Origin: Kribbella soli | GTDB lineage: Bacteria > Actinomycetota > Actinomycetes > Propionibacteriales > Kribbellaceae | Direction of reading: 5' to 3' | Length of the DNA: 64,000 nt | Assembly (NCBI RefSeq): GCF_004331345.1 | Contig: NZ_SJJZ01000005.1 | Location: forward strand, 1-64,000 | Shown: piece after piece, positions 1 to 8,351 of the stretch | Numbering within the stretch: the stretch's first letter is position 1 | How the letters are laid out: each line of letters begins with the position of its first letter | Notes under the pieces: model-generated | Database searches by the model: none | Told to the model about the DNA's origin: nothing | The model's input: the letters and a program-made list of their open reading frames with translations, nothing else | Made by a program: the position numbers and the translations under genes

Positions 1-58
1 CGCCAGCGCCGATGGTACTGCGACCGGGAGGTCGTGGGAGAGTAGGACGCCGCCGGAC
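1..58 (+). rRNA. rrf: 5S ribosomal RNA, 3' part only
   Basis: The first 58 bases match the conserved 3' half of actinobacterial 5S rRNA, including the run GGTACTGCGACCGGGAGG and the closing helix strand near CGCCGCCGGAC. The 5' half lies outside the window, so an rrn operon ends here in the rightward direction. A strong hairpin follows at once. In relatives the rrn operon or tyrS commonly precedes the TPR/tlyA block, which fits the gene that follows. Confidence 0.9.
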
Positions 59-69
59 ATTCACACTGT

Positions 70-110
70 TAAGGGCCACCCCACTAGGGGTGGCCCTTAG
101 CATTTTGTGG
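70..110 (+). terminator. Rho-independent terminator of the rrn operon
   Basis: A perfect 13-bp stem (TAAGGGCCACCCC, 70-82, with its complement at 87-99) closes a 4-base ACTA loop and is followed by GCATTTTG. It lies 12 bases after the 5S end, where the rRNA operon terminator is expected. Confidence 0.9.
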
Positions 111-202
111 AGGGTCGGCGGCCGCCGACCAGGACGTCACCTCCGCTGCGGGCGCGGTAACGTTTGTCCGATTACTGCTCTTCAGCATCGTTAGGAGTCA
201 CC

Positions 203-2380
203 GTGGCGACGCCACCTCGCAATCCTCGGTCCGGTTCAGGGGACCGTCGCGGTTCGTCCGGAGGCGCCGGCCGCTCAGGCGGGTCCGGTGGTGGACGATC
301 AGACTCCGGTCGTTCGAACTCGGGCGGTCGTTCGGGCTCGGGTGCCGGTCGTTCGGGCTCTGGAGCGGGTCGCTCGGGCTCGGGTGGCGGTCGCTCTGGT
401 TCTGGATCCGGTTGGTCCGGCTCCGGGACTGGTGGTGGTGGCACTGGTGCTGGTCGTTCTGGTTCTGGGTCGGGTGCGGGTCGTGGTGGGTCTGGTGCCG
501 GAGGCGGCGGAAGTCGCGGAGGATCCGCGGGCCGTAGCGGCGGGGCGCCGAGCCGGCGGGGCGGGTTTGCCGGTGGGCGTTCGGGTGGCTCGGGTGGTTC
601 GTCGTACCGGGATCGGGATGAGAGTTCTTCCGAGAACAGGCGGGGGTTTGCCGGTTCTCGAGGTGATGACAAGTCTGCGCGGGACCCGTTCGGCGGGCAG
701 ATGTCCGGTCAGGGTGGGCGCGACGATCGCTCTGGTGGGTACCGGCGTGATGATCGGGGCGGTTCCGGCCGTGGACCTGGTGCAGGTCGCGGCGTAGCCG
801 GCTCCCGGCGAGACGACCGCGGCGGCCGCGACGATCGCGGTCGTGACGACCGCGGCGGGTACCGCCGTGATGACCGTGGTGGTGGCGATGACCGCGGTGG
901 CTTCCGTCGGGATGACCGTGGTGGCGCGAGTGGTGGTGGACACCGGCGCGATGACCGTGCGGACGGCGGACGTGACGATCGCGGACGTGATGACCGCGGC
1001 GGGTTCCGTCGGGATGAACGCGGCGGTGCGAGCGGTGGTGGCTATCGGCGTGATGAGCGTGGTGGTGACGACCGTGGTGGCGCTGGTGGCGGTGGGTATC
1101 GGCGGGACGATCGCGCGGGTGGTGAGCGTGGTGGGTTCCGGCGTGATGACCGTGACGATCGCGGGCGGGATGAGCGTGGGGATTCTCGGCGTGGGCCGGT
1201 GGGGGACTCGCGGGGACGCGGGCCTGCTCGGGCCAGTGGGCCTGGGCGGGGAGAGCGTGGCGCGTTCCGGCGTGATGAGCGGGGAGACTCGCGTGGGCGT
1301 CCGCCAGCCGGGGATTCGCGTGGGCGTTCCGGAGGTCGGGACGAGCGCGGCGGGTTCGGGGCGCGGGACGAGCGGCGTGGATCCGGTGGGCGTGACGACC
1401 GGCGTGATGAGCGGCGCGGTGGGCCCCGTCGGGAGGACCGCGAGGAGAAGGTCGGGCCGCGGCGCGACGACCCGAAGATTCCGGAAGGGATCACGGGTGC
1501 CGAGCTCGACCGTGGGGTGAAGGCCGAGCTTCGGTCCTTGCCGCGGACGTTGGCGGACCTGGTGGCGCAGCATCTGGTGGCGTCGGGGCGTTTCCTCGAC
1601 GACGACCCGGAGCTCGCGTACCAGCACGCCCGGACCGCGCGGCGGCTGGCGGCTCGGCTCGGTGGTGTGCGGGAGGCCGTGGCGATCACGGCGTACCTGG
1701 CTGAGCACTACGACGAGGCGCTCACCGAGTTCCGCGCCGTACGGCGGATGACGGGCAACCACGAGGTCATCGCGATGATGGCCGACTGCGAGCGGGCGCT
1801 CGGGCGGCCGGACAAGGCGCTGGCGCTGACCAAGGACAAGCACGTCCATGACGTGTCGGAGCCGACGCAGATCGAGCTGCTGATCGTGGCGGCCGGGGCG
1901 CGGCGCGACAAGGGTCAGACCGCGGCGGCGATCCAGATGCTCGAGGTGCCGGAACTGACGAAGCGGACGCGGGCCGAGTGGCTGCCGCGGCTGCGGTACG
2001 CGTACGCCGATGCGCTGGCGGAGGCCGGGCGGACCGATGACGCGCTCGTCTGGTTCCACCGTGCGGCGGGCGTCGACGGTGACGGTGTGACGGGTGCGGC
2101 CGAGCGGGCTGCCGAGCTCGAAGGCCTCGAGTTCACCGACCTCGACGAGGACGACACCGTCGTGGACGACGAGTACTTCGAGGACGAGGACACCGCCGAG
2201 ACCACGGACGCAGCTGACGCGGCCGAGGAAACCGACGAGGACCTCGATGCTGAGGAGGTCGTCGACGGCGAGGACGATGTGGATGTAGTGGACGTAGACG
2301 CGGAGGATGCGGAGAAGTCCGAGGACTCCGAGGTTGTCGGGGAGTTGACGGACGGGGAGTCCAAGGGCAGCGAGGAGTAG
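203..2380 (+). CDS. TPR-like protein with long RGG/RDDRGG disordered N-terminus
   Basis: 725 aa. A GTG start at 203 is chosen because TAGGAG lies 6 bases upstream; an in-frame TTG at 164 has no such site. Residues about 10-190 are Gly/Ser/Arg. Residues about 190-420 are repeats of RRDDRGG, GYRRDD and GFRRDE type. Residues about 426-640 are Ala-rich helical repeats resembling tetratricopeptide repeats (AYQHARTARRLA, YDEALTEFRAV, ALAEAGRTDDALVWFHRA). The last 75 residues are almost all Asp/Glu. Position and C-terminal domain match the TPR protein that heads the tlyA block in actinobacteria (Rv1691 position). The RGG-like half resembles RNA-binding disordered domains; RNA binding is inference. 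Function is not established. Confidence 0.85.
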   Translation: MATPPRNPRSGSGDRRGSSGGAGRSGGSGGGRSDSGRSNSGGRSGSGAGRSGSGAGRSGSGGGRSGSGSGWSGSGTGGGGTGAGRSGSGSGAGRGGSGAGGGGSRGGSAGRSGGAPSRRGGFAGGRSGGSGGSSYRDRDESSSENRRGFAGSRGDDKSARDPFGGQMSGQGGRDDRSGGYRRDDRGGSGRGPGAGRGVAGSRRDDRGGRDDRGRDDRGGYRRDDRGGGDDRGGFRRDDRGGASGGGHRRDDRADGGRDDRGRDDRGGFRRDERGGASGGGYRRDERGGDDRGGAGGGGYRRDDRAGGERGGFRRDDRDDRGRDERGDSRRGPVGDSRGRGPARASGPGRGERGAFRRDERGDSRGRPPAGDSRGRSGGRDERGGFGARDERRGSGGRDDRRDERRGGPRREDREEKVGPRRDDPKIPEGITGAELDRGVKAELRSLPRTLADLVAQHLVASGRFLDDDPELAYQHARTARRLAARLGGVREAVAITAYLAEHYDEALTEFRAVRRMTGNHEVIAMMADCERALGRPDKALALTKDKHVHDVSEPTQIELLIVAAGARRDKGQTAAAIQMLEVPELTKRTRAEWLPRLRYAYADALAEAGRTDDALVWFHRAAGVDGDGVTGAAERAAELEGLEFTDLDEDDTVVDDEYFEDEDTAETTDAADAAEETDEDLDAEEVVDGEDDVDVVDVDAEDAEKSEDSEVVGELTDGESKGSEE
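700..1440 (+). repeat. Degenerate tandem coding repeat (RRDDRGG units)
   Basis: Within the TPR gene, units of about 18-21 bases built on CGTGATGACCGTGGTGGC recur more than 20 times with synonymous and Asp/Glu variation. They encode alternating Arg-Arg, Asp-Asp and Gly-Gly steps. The repeat stays in frame and all copies are coding. Such a tract can change length by slippage or recombination, so length differences between strains would be expected. Confidence 0.75.
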
Positions 2381-2383
2381 GGC

Positions 2384-3247
2384 GTGGAGGCTGCGGGCGT
2401 GCCGGCGGGTGACGAGCCAGTTCGGGTGCTGGTGGGGACCGCGCTGGCCAAGGGCGCGCGCCGGCTCGAGAAGTCTGTCCGGATGGTGCAGAACGCCGAG
2501 GACGACGCCATCCACCAGGTCCGGGTGTCCTGCCGGCGGTTGCGGAGCGATCTGAAGCTGTTCCGCAAACTGCTGGCCGGCGACTGGGCGACCGACCTGC
2601 GAGCGGATCTGTCAGCACTCGCGCAGGCCTGCGGTGAGGCCCGGGACCTCGAGGTGATCGCGGCGCTCGTCCGCGAAACCGCCAACAGCGAGGACAACCA
2701 GGAACACGTCGACACGATCCTCACCACGCTCACCCTCGGCCTGGAACGCGCTGCGGCCCGCTCCGCCGAGGTCGTCCTGGGGGAGTCCACCAAGGACCTG
2801 CTCACCACCATCGAGGCCGTCGCAGCAGCTCCCGACCTCAACGCCAAGGCAGAAAAGCCCTGCAGCGAGGTGCTACCGCAGCTCCTGCGATCCGCCACCG
2901 AGAAGTTCACCCAGGCAGCCGACAAGCTCAAGCCCTGGACCTCGGACGACGACTGGCACGAGGTACGACTGCTGGCGAAGCGAGTCCGGTACGCCGCCGA
3001 CACCAGCGCCGTCGTACTCGGTGACGAAGCACGGGCGACTGCAGCGCACGCAGCGACGTACCAAGAGCTCCTGGGGCAGCATCAGGACCACTGCGCCGCG
3101 GCTGACGCTCTGACGGCCATGGCTGTCGACGCAGCGGCTCAGGACGACCCGGAGCTCTCCTTCACCCTCGGACGGCTCACAGAGCGCCACCGGGCCGCCC
3201 GCAAGCCCCTCCGTGAGCAGTTCCTCAGCCTGTACCACCGGCCCTGA
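2384..3247 (+). CDS. CHAD domain protein
   Basis: 287 aa; the GTG start lies 3 bases after the TPR gene, so the two are probably cotranscribed. Two CHAD signature helices are visible: IHQVRVSCRRLRSDLKLFRKLL (about residues 45-66) and DWHEVRLLAKRVRYAAD (about 190-206), each with the conserved His and basic residues. The CHAD family is an alpha-helical domain that binds polyphosphate, often targeting polyphosphate granules. No CYTH triphosphatase domain is fused here. The protein appears soluble and has no signal peptide. The role in this operon is unknown. It converges on the DUF1015 gene with 2 bases between stops. Confidence 0.85.
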   Translation: MEAAGVPAGDEPVRVLVGTALAKGARRLEKSVRMVQNAEDDAIHQVRVSCRRLRSDLKLFRKLLAGDWATDLRADLSALAQACGEARDLEVIAALVRETANSEDNQEHVDTILTTLTLGLERAAARSAEVVLGESTKDLLTTIEAVAAAPDLNAKAEKPCSEVLPQLLRSATEKFTQAADKLKPWTSDDDWHEVRLLAKRVRYAADTSAVVLGDEARATAAHAATYQELLGQHQDHCAAADALTAMAVDAAAQDDPELSFTLGRLTERHRAARKPLREQFLSLYHRP

Positions 3248-3262
3248 ACTCACAGGGTCCGG
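3238..3262. terminator. Compact hairpin shared by convergent CHAD and DUF1015 genes
   Basis: CCGGCCCTG (3238-3246) pairs with CAGGGTCCGG (3253-3262) with one bulged T and a 6-base loop. It spans both stop codons of the convergent genes. There is no clear T-run, so bidirectional termination is inferred from position. Confidence 0.45.
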
Positions 3263-4401
3263 AACAGCAGCCCGACCCGTGGCTTCGGGCCGAACGACGT
3301 GGCCTTCTGCGGCAGTACGACGCCTTGCGCAGCTGAACGCAGTACCTGGTCCATCCGGGGAGCTGCGAGCTCCACGGCGAGCTGCTGAGGGCCAGCCAAC
3401 GCCAGTGCGTCCGAGAACGTGTGGTGGAAGCTGAGGTCTTCCTCGATCACACCCCACGCCGGAAACAACACCTCATGCAGCAACGCGACCGTAGGCGCCT
3501 CGGAGTCAGTGTGGAGAGTCAGCCAGCTGGAACCGTCCGTGACCGAGATGCGGTCCGGGTCGCCCTCGATGCGACCGGGCTGCATCTGCCAGCCGGCCGG
3601 CGTGTGTGACTGCACGGTCACCAGGTCCAGACCCGGTACGACGCGGTGGATCGGGTCCAGCGTCAACGGGTGCCGGATGTAGTCGACCAGCATCGCCAAA
3701 CCGACCTCCGCGGTCGGCCGGTACGGTTCGCGCAGCTGACGCTCAAGGTACGCCGCGTACCGGTGATGACCGTCCGCGATAACCGCCTCGTGTTTGGCCA
3801 GCTCCTGCTCGATCGTCGCCAGCACATCTGGATCGTCGATCCGCCAGATACGGTGCTCGGCGCCGTTGTACGTCTCGGCCTCCACCCACGGCTCACCGGA
3901 CCGGGCCGCGTCCACAGCATCACTTGCCGCGCCACCGTCGGCGTACGCGAGCAGAATCGGCTCCAGGTCGGCGTCTGTCGCCTCCATCAGCTGCAGCCGG
4001 TCGTCGACCCAGTGCGGCATCACTTCCTCGTGCGGCAGCACCACTTGCCGCGTCGGGTCCAGCCGCAGCGAACCGACCAGTCCGCACAGTACGGCGCTCC
4101 CCAGACGCTGCTCGTACACGTACAGCGCGGGCCGCTCGTCCTGCACCACCACACCGTCCCGCTGCCATCCGGCGAGCCGGTGCGCGGGTTCGTCGTACCG
4201 GCCGCGACCGAGGTCCGGATCGCGTGGAAGGATGAGCCTCACCATGTTGTGCAGATCAGAGTCAGTCAGCCGCCGGACGATGGCGGGTTCCAGCACGTCG
4301 TACGGCGGTGAGGTGACGGCGCCGAGCGCGCTGACCTTGCCCGCCACGAACCGCCAGGCACGCAGTGGGTCGAGGCTCAGCACCCCCCGTGGATCCAGCA
4401 T
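3250..4401 (-). CDS. DUF1015 family protein
   Basis: 383 aa, a usual length for DUF1015. The start MLDPRGVLSL is followed by SPPYDVL (about residue 31), RLILPR and, near the middle, VIADGHHRYAAYLE. The PPYDV and DGHHR motifs are hallmarks of the family. The DGHHR loop resembles the GxHR-type nucleotide-binding loop of ParB-like/SerK-like proteins, so an ATP- or ADP-using enzyme is a reasonable inference, but no reaction is established from the sequence. The gene is divergent from the HAD phosphatase with only 24 bases between starts, so the two probably share a control region. Upstream in-frame codons run antisense into the phosphatase gene and are excluded. Confidence 0.85.
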   Translation of the reverse strand: MLDPRGVLSLDPLRAWRFVAGKVSALGAVTSPPYDVLEPAIVRRLTDSDLHNMVRLILPRDPDLGRGRYDEPAHRLAGWQRDGVVVQDERPALYVYEQRLGSAVLCGLVGSLRLDPTRQVVLPHEEVMPHWVDDRLQLMEATDADLEPILLAYADGGAASDAVDAARSGEPWVEAETYNGAEHRIWRIDDPDVLATIEQELAKHEAVIADGHHRYAAYLERQLREPYRPTAEVGLAMLVDYIRHPLTLDPIHRVVPGLDLVTVQSHTPAGWQMQPGRIEGDPDRISVTDGSSWLTLHTDSEAPTVALLHEVLFPAWGVIEEDLSFHHTFSDALALAGPQQLAVELAAPRMDQVLRSAAQGVVLPQKATSFGPKPRVGLLFRTL

Positions 4402-4425
4402 GCGCGGAATCGTACGGGGTGAAGC

Positions 4426-5532
4426 GTGAGCGCGGAACGTACACCGCCGCAGCCGCTCTCGGCGTGTGACGAACCGCTCGCGACCCGGTACGACGTGGCG
4501 CTGCTGGACCTCGACGGCGTCGTGTACGTCGGGCCGGATCCGGTCCCGGACGCGCCGGAGAACCTCCGCAAGGCCGCCAAGGAAGGCATGCGGATCGGGT
4601 ACATCACGAACAACGCGAGCCGGCCGGCGGGAATCGTTGCCGAGCACCTCGCGTCGTTCGGGCTGGACGTGATCCCCGAGGACGTGGTGACGTCGGCGCA
4701 GGCGGCCGCGAAGCTGATCGCGAGCGAGTTCCCGAAGGGATCGCCGGTGCTCGTGGTCGGCGGCGAGGGGCTGATCGTCGCGCTCGAGGAGTACGGGCTG
4801 ACGCCGGTGCGGACCAGCGACGCGCGGCCGGTCGCCGTCGTCCAGGGCTTCCACCCGGACGTGAACTGGGTGATGCTCGCCGACGGCGCGCACGCGATCC
4901 ACGAGGGCGCGAAGTGGTTCGCGACCAACCTCGACCTGACGATCCCTACCGCGGCCGGCAAGGCGCCGGGGAACGGCACGCTGGTGCAGGCGGTCCGGGC
5001 CGCGGTCGACGTGGACCCGGTCGTTGCCGGGAAGCCCGAACCGCCGTTGCTGGAGACGAGCATCGAACGGCTGGAAGCCAAGCACCCGTTGATGATCGGG
5101 GACCGGCTGGACTCCGACATCGAGGGCGCCAACGCGGTCGGGATCGCGAGCCTGTGGGTCGCGACCGGCGTCAACGACGCGTACGACCTGGCGCGGGCGC
5201 CGAAGCACCAGCGTCCGACGTACGTCGCCGCAGGTCTCGGGGCGCTGGCCGAGAAGCAGCCCGGGGTGACTGTCAACGGCTCGAAGCACACGTCGGCCGG
5301 CTGGACTGCCGAGGTCGTGAACAACGCGGTCACGGTGAAGGGCGAGGGAGCGCCGTACGACGGACTGCGCGCGATCCTGTCCGCGGTCTGGGCCGCCGTC
5401 GACGCGCCCGCCGAGCCGACCAAGCCCGCCAAGGCCACCGCCCGCGGCCGCCGGCCACGCCCGAAGCCTGCGCCGACCGCCGACACCATCGCCCTGGACG
5501 CCGCCCTCCACCGCATCGGCCTCGACAAGTAG
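4426..5532 (+). CDS. HAD-family (NagD-type, class IIA) phosphatase
   Basis: 368 aa. The HAD motifs are in order: LLDLDGVVYVG (nucleophile Asp near residue 27), YITNNASRP (motif II) and MIGDRLDSDIEGAN (motif III/IV acidic pair). A class II cap lies between motifs II and III, as in NagD/AraL/PNPase proteins. A C-terminal extension of about 100 residues ends in a basic tail. The M. tuberculosis gene at this position (Rv1692) is a glycerol-3-phosphate phosphatase, which makes polar-head recycling a sensible hypothesis here; the substrate is not proven. GTG start; the neighbour DUF1015 gene is divergent. Confidence 0.85.
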   Translation: MSAERTPPQPLSACDEPLATRYDVALLDLDGVVYVGPDPVPDAPENLRKAAKEGMRIGYITNNASRPAGIVAEHLASFGLDVIPEDVVTSAQAAAKLIASEFPKGSPVLVVGGEGLIVALEEYGLTPVRTSDARPVAVVQGFHPDVNWVMLADGAHAIHEGAKWFATNLDLTIPTAAGKAPGNGTLVQAVRAAVDVDPVVAGKPEPPLLETSIERLEAKHPLMIGDRLDSDIEGANAVGIASLWVATGVNDAYDLARAPKHQRPTYVAAGLGALAEKQPGVTVNGSKHTSAGWTAEVVNNAVTVKGEGAPYDGLRAILSAVWAAVDAPAEPTKPAKATARGRRPRPKPAPTADTIALDAALHRIGLDK

Positions 5533-5620
5533 CGTGCCTCAAAGCCCCACGGGCGCGGGGCGGGCTGGTGTTGCGGCGGGGAGGCGATACCGTTGCTGGG
5601 AACGATGCGAGGAGGCAGTC

Positions 5621-6112
5621 ATGGTGATGGACGCACTGCGCGGCTACGTACAACTGGCGAACGGGTTGACCGAGGTCACCAAGCAGAAGGCCCAGGCGGC
5701 TGCGAAGGCGTTGCTGCAGCAGACCGGGGCGGACGCGCTGACGACCAGGGCGAGTGACCTGGCCGACGAGATCGTTGCCACCAGCAAGAGCAACCGTCAG
5801 CTGCTGCAGGCGATCGTGTCGAACGAGGTCGAGGGCGCGGTCGCGCGGCTCGGGTTCGTCCGCTCCGAAGAGGTCGCGGCGCTGACCCGCCGGGTGAAGA
5901 CGCTCGAGACCGAGCTGGCCGAGGCGCAGGCCGCTGCGCCGGCTCCGGTCGTGGACGCCGTGGTCGAGGAGGCTCCGGCGCCTGCCAAGAAGGCGGCGAA
6001 GAAGGCTCCCGCGAAGAAGGCGGCTGCAAAGAAGAGCGCGCCCGCCAAGAAGGCTGCGGCGAAGAAGGCGGCCAAGAAGGCTCCGGCCAAGAAGACGGCG
6101 AAGAAGGCCTGA
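5621..6112 (+). CDS. Helical protein with histone H1-like Lys/Ala tail
   Basis: 163 aa. The ATG at 5621 has AGGAGG 5 bases upstream; the in-frame ATG at 5534 has no ribosome site. Residues 1-115 are helical and coiled-coil-like, with a phasin-like run (LANGLTEVTKQKAQAAAKALL) and a heptad-rich stretch around EEVAALTRRVKTLETELAEAQ. Residues about 116-163 are repeats of AKKA/PAKKA with 24 or so lysines, as in bacterial histone H1-like proteins. This suggests a DNA- or polyanion-binding tail on an oligomerising body. Inferred roles are nucleoid or granule association. It overlaps nothing and is followed 1 base later by the next ATG. Confidence 0.8.
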   Translation: MVMDALRGYVQLANGLTEVTKQKAQAAAKALLQQTGADALTTRASDLADEIVATSKSNRQLLQAIVSNEVEGAVARLGFVRSEEVAALTRRVKTLETELAEAQAAAPAPVVDAVVEEAPAPAKKAAKKAPAKKAAAKKSAPAKKAAAKKAAKKAPAKKTAKKA

Positions 6113-6113
6113 C

Positions 6114-6551
6114 ATGACTGAGCATCCCGGCGAGCAGTTCCCACCGGACGTGGACCCGGACGTCGAGCCCGGCTTCGACCCGTATCAGTCCGAGGAGACT
6201 CAGTCGCACCCCGACTACGACACCGAGCCCGGTGCCCAGGACGTCGCTGAGCACGTGGATCCCGCTGCGGTCGAGTTCGGCCCGGAGTTCGCGCGCGCTC
6301 CCGGCCAGGAGTACGAGCACTCCTTCGAGGCCGGCTCCGCCGAGGACCCGGCGTACGAGGCCGAAGACCCGGCGAGCGAGCCGTCCACCCAGGAAGAGGG
6401 CGGACATCCGTTGGTCGAGGAGACGATGGCTCGGCTGGACGAGTTGCGGGAGAAGCCGGTGAGTGAGCACGGTGAGGTGTACGCCGACCTGCACGAGCGG
6501 CTGCAGACCGCCTTGGTCGAAGCCGACGCCGACCAGGGCGACCGGAACTAG
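6114..6551 (+). CDS. Acidic hypothetical protein
   Basis: 145 aa, starting 1 base after the stop of the H1-tailed gene, so very likely translated from the same mRNA. The first 95 residues are disordered and rich in Asp, Glu and Pro. The C-terminal 50 residues (HPLVEETMARLDELREKPVSEH and on) form a predicted helical hairpin typical of the small protein at this place upstream of tlyA in actinobacteria (Rv1693 position). The strongly acidic protein next to a strongly basic one suggests they could pair. I recognise no known function. Confidence 0.75.
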   Translation: MTEHPGEQFPPDVDPDVEPGFDPYQSEETQSHPDYDTEPGAQDVAEHVDPAAVEFGPEFARAPGQEYEHSFEAGSAEDPAYEAEDPASEPSTQEEGGHPLVEETMARLDELREKPVSEHGEVYADLHERLQTALVEADADQGDRN

Positions 6552-6563
6552 CGGAAGAGCCGA

Positions 6564-7379
6564 GTGGCCAAGGGAGTCAAGCGGTCGCGGCTCGATGCCG
6601 AGCTGGTACGGCGTGGGCTCGCGCGCTCCCGTGAGCACGCGAGCGAGCTGATCGCGGCCGGCAAGGTGAAGGTTTCCGGGACCGTGGCCAGCAAGCCCGC
6701 GACCGGGGTCGGTGCGGATGCCCCGATCGTCGTCGACACGTCCGAGCACGAGGACCCCGGCTACGCGAGCCGCGGCGCGCACAAGCTGATCGGCGCCCTC
6801 GAAGCGTTCCCAGCTGTCCAGGTCAAAGGCCGCCGTGCCCTCGACGCCGGTGCGTCCACCGGCGGATTCACCGACGTACTGCTGCGCCATGACGCCGCGC
6901 ACGTGATTGCCGTCGATGTCGGGTACGGCCAGTTGGTGTGGGCGTTGCAGACCGACGAGCGGGTCACGGTGATGGACCGGACGAACGTCCGGACGCTGAC
7001 GCTCGAGGATATCGGTGGTGAACCGGTCGATCTCGTGGTCAGCGATCTGAGTTTCATCTCGCTCACGCTCGTGCTGCCGGCGCTGCTCGGGGTGGTGAAG
7101 CCGGACGGCGAGCTGGTGCTGATGGTGAAGCCGCAGTTCGAGGTCGGCAAAGAGCGGCTTGGCAAGGGCGGCGTGGTCCGGGACCCCGAACTGCGGGCGG
7201 ACGCGGTCCGGAATGTCGCCGCCAAGGCGCACGACCTGGGCTGGGGAATCGAAGGCGTAGCGGCCAGCCCGTTACCTGGTCCGTCAGGAAATGTCGAATA
7301 CTTCCTGTGGATACGCCGGGAAGCACCGCCTCTCGATGAGACGATGCTGCTGACCGCCATCGAGCGCGGACCGCAATGA
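6564..7379 (+). CDS. tlyA: TlyA, 16S/23S rRNA 2'-O-ribose methyltransferase
   Basis: 271 aa, the normal TlyA length. An N-terminal S4 RNA-binding domain (residues 1-60; RLDAELVRRGLARSREHASELI) is followed by an FtsJ-like Rossmann methyltransferase with the SAM loop ALDAGASTGGFTDVLL (about 92-107) and the VSDLSFISL segment. In mycobacteria TlyA 2'-O-methylates C1409 of 16S and C1920 of 23S rRNA, and its loss gives capreomycin resistance. GTG start at 6564. It sits in the conserved tlyA-nadK-recN run. Confidence 0.95.
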   Translation: MAKGVKRSRLDAELVRRGLARSREHASELIAAGKVKVSGTVASKPATGVGADAPIVVDTSEHEDPGYASRGAHKLIGALEAFPAVQVKGRRALDAGASTGGFTDVLLRHDAAHVIAVDVGYGQLVWALQTDERVTVMDRTNVRTLTLEDIGGEPVDLVVSDLSFISLTLVLPALLGVVKPDGELVLMVKPQFEVGKERLGKGGVVRDPELRADAVRNVAAKAHDLGWGIEGVAASPLPGPSGNVEYFLWIRREAPPLDETMLLTAIERGPQ

Positions 7380-7422
7380 CCGGGGCGGTGGGGCGGGAAA
7401 CGCAGAAAGAGTGGAGGCAGTG

Positions 7423-8349
7423 GTGGCTGAGCACGAGCCGCGGCGCGTGCTGCTGGTGACGCACACCGGCCGGGAGCAGGCGGTCGAGGTTGCCCGTGAT
7501 GCGCACCGGTTGCTGACCGACGCCGGGATGCTGGTCCGGCTGCTCGGCGGTGAGGCCGAGGAGCTCAAGCTCGACCCGGTGGAGATCGTCGACGACCCGG
7601 AGAAGGCGGCGAACGACGTCGAGCTGATCATGGTGCTCGGCGGCGACGGCTCGATCCTGCGCGGTGCCGAGCTCTCCCGCCCGCACGGTACGCCGGTGCT
7701 CGGGGTGAACCTGGGCCACGTCGGGTTCCTGGCCGAGGCGGAGGTCGACGACCTGGAGCGGATCGTCCAGGTGGTGGTGGACCGCAGTTACACGGTCGAG
7801 GAGCGGATGACGCTGGCCGTCGACGTACGGCTCGACGACGAGCTGATCTTCGAGACCTGGGCGCTGAACGAGGCGAGTGTCGAGAAGGCGGCCCGGGAGA
7901 AGATGCTCGAGGTTCTGGTCGAGGTGGACGACCGCCCGCTGTCCCGCTACGGCTGTGACGGCGTCGTGGTCGCGACGCCGACCGGGAGTACGGCGTACTC
8001 CTTCTCGGCCGGCGGACCGATCGTGTGGCCGGAGGTCGAGGCGATCCTGATGGTGCCGCTGAGCGCGCACGCGTTGTTCTCGCGGCCGATCGTGGTCGCG
8101 CCGACGTCGCGGCTGTCGATCGAGCTCGTCCCGTCCTGGCACGGCCGCGGCGTGTTGTGGTGCGACGGCCGGCGGATGGTCGAGGTGCCGCCCGGCGCCG
8201 AGATCCAGGTACGGCGGGGTTCGACGCCGGTCCGGCTGGCCCGGGCCCACGAGGCGCCGTTCACCGACCGGCTGGTGGCGAAGTTCGACCTCCCGGTGCT
8301 CGGCTGGCGTGGGGCCGCCGAGCGCAAACGCAACGGAAACGGAAACTGA
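7423..8349 (+). CDS. nadK: NAD kinase
   Basis: 308 aa. It phosphorylates NAD to NADP in the cytosol. The nucleotide-binding GGDGS motif is at residues 73-77, NLGHVGFLAE follows, and the conserved CDGVVVATPTGSTAYSFSAGGP stretch is near residue 185. The GTG at 7423 is preferred because GGAGG lies 5 bases upstream; in-frame GTG codons at 7411 and 7420 are alternatives. It stands 2 bases upstream of recN, the usual actinobacterial order. Confidence 0.95.
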   Translation: MAEHEPRRVLLVTHTGREQAVEVARDAHRLLTDAGMLVRLLGGEAEELKLDPVEIVDDPEKAANDVELIMVLGGDGSILRGAELSRPHGTPVLGVNLGHVGFLAEAEVDDLERIVQVVVDRSYTVEERMTLAVDVRLDDELIFETWALNEASVEKAAREKMLEVLVEVDDRPLSRYGCDGVVVATPTGSTAYSFSAGGPIVWPEVEAILMVPLSAHALFSRPIVVAPTSRLSIELVPSWHGRGVLWCDGRRMVEVPPGAEIQVRRGSTPVRLARAHEAPFTDRLVAKFDLPVLGWRGAAERKRNGNGN

Positions 8350-8351
8350 CA

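Noticed and set aside
700..1440. Possible CRISPR array in the short repeats
   Set aside because: Units are contiguous, in frame and degenerate, with no unique spacers of constant length.
299..2515. 738-codon leftward open frame over the TPR gene
   Set aside because: Antisense to a repeat-rich, high-GC gene; composition is Arg/Thr/Pro noise with no domain, while the rightward frame has a ribosome site and a TPR core.
3250..5511. 753-codon extension of the DUF1015 gene
   Set aside because: The extra 370 codons run antisense through the HAD phosphatase; the DUF1015 fold starts at the internal MLDPRG.
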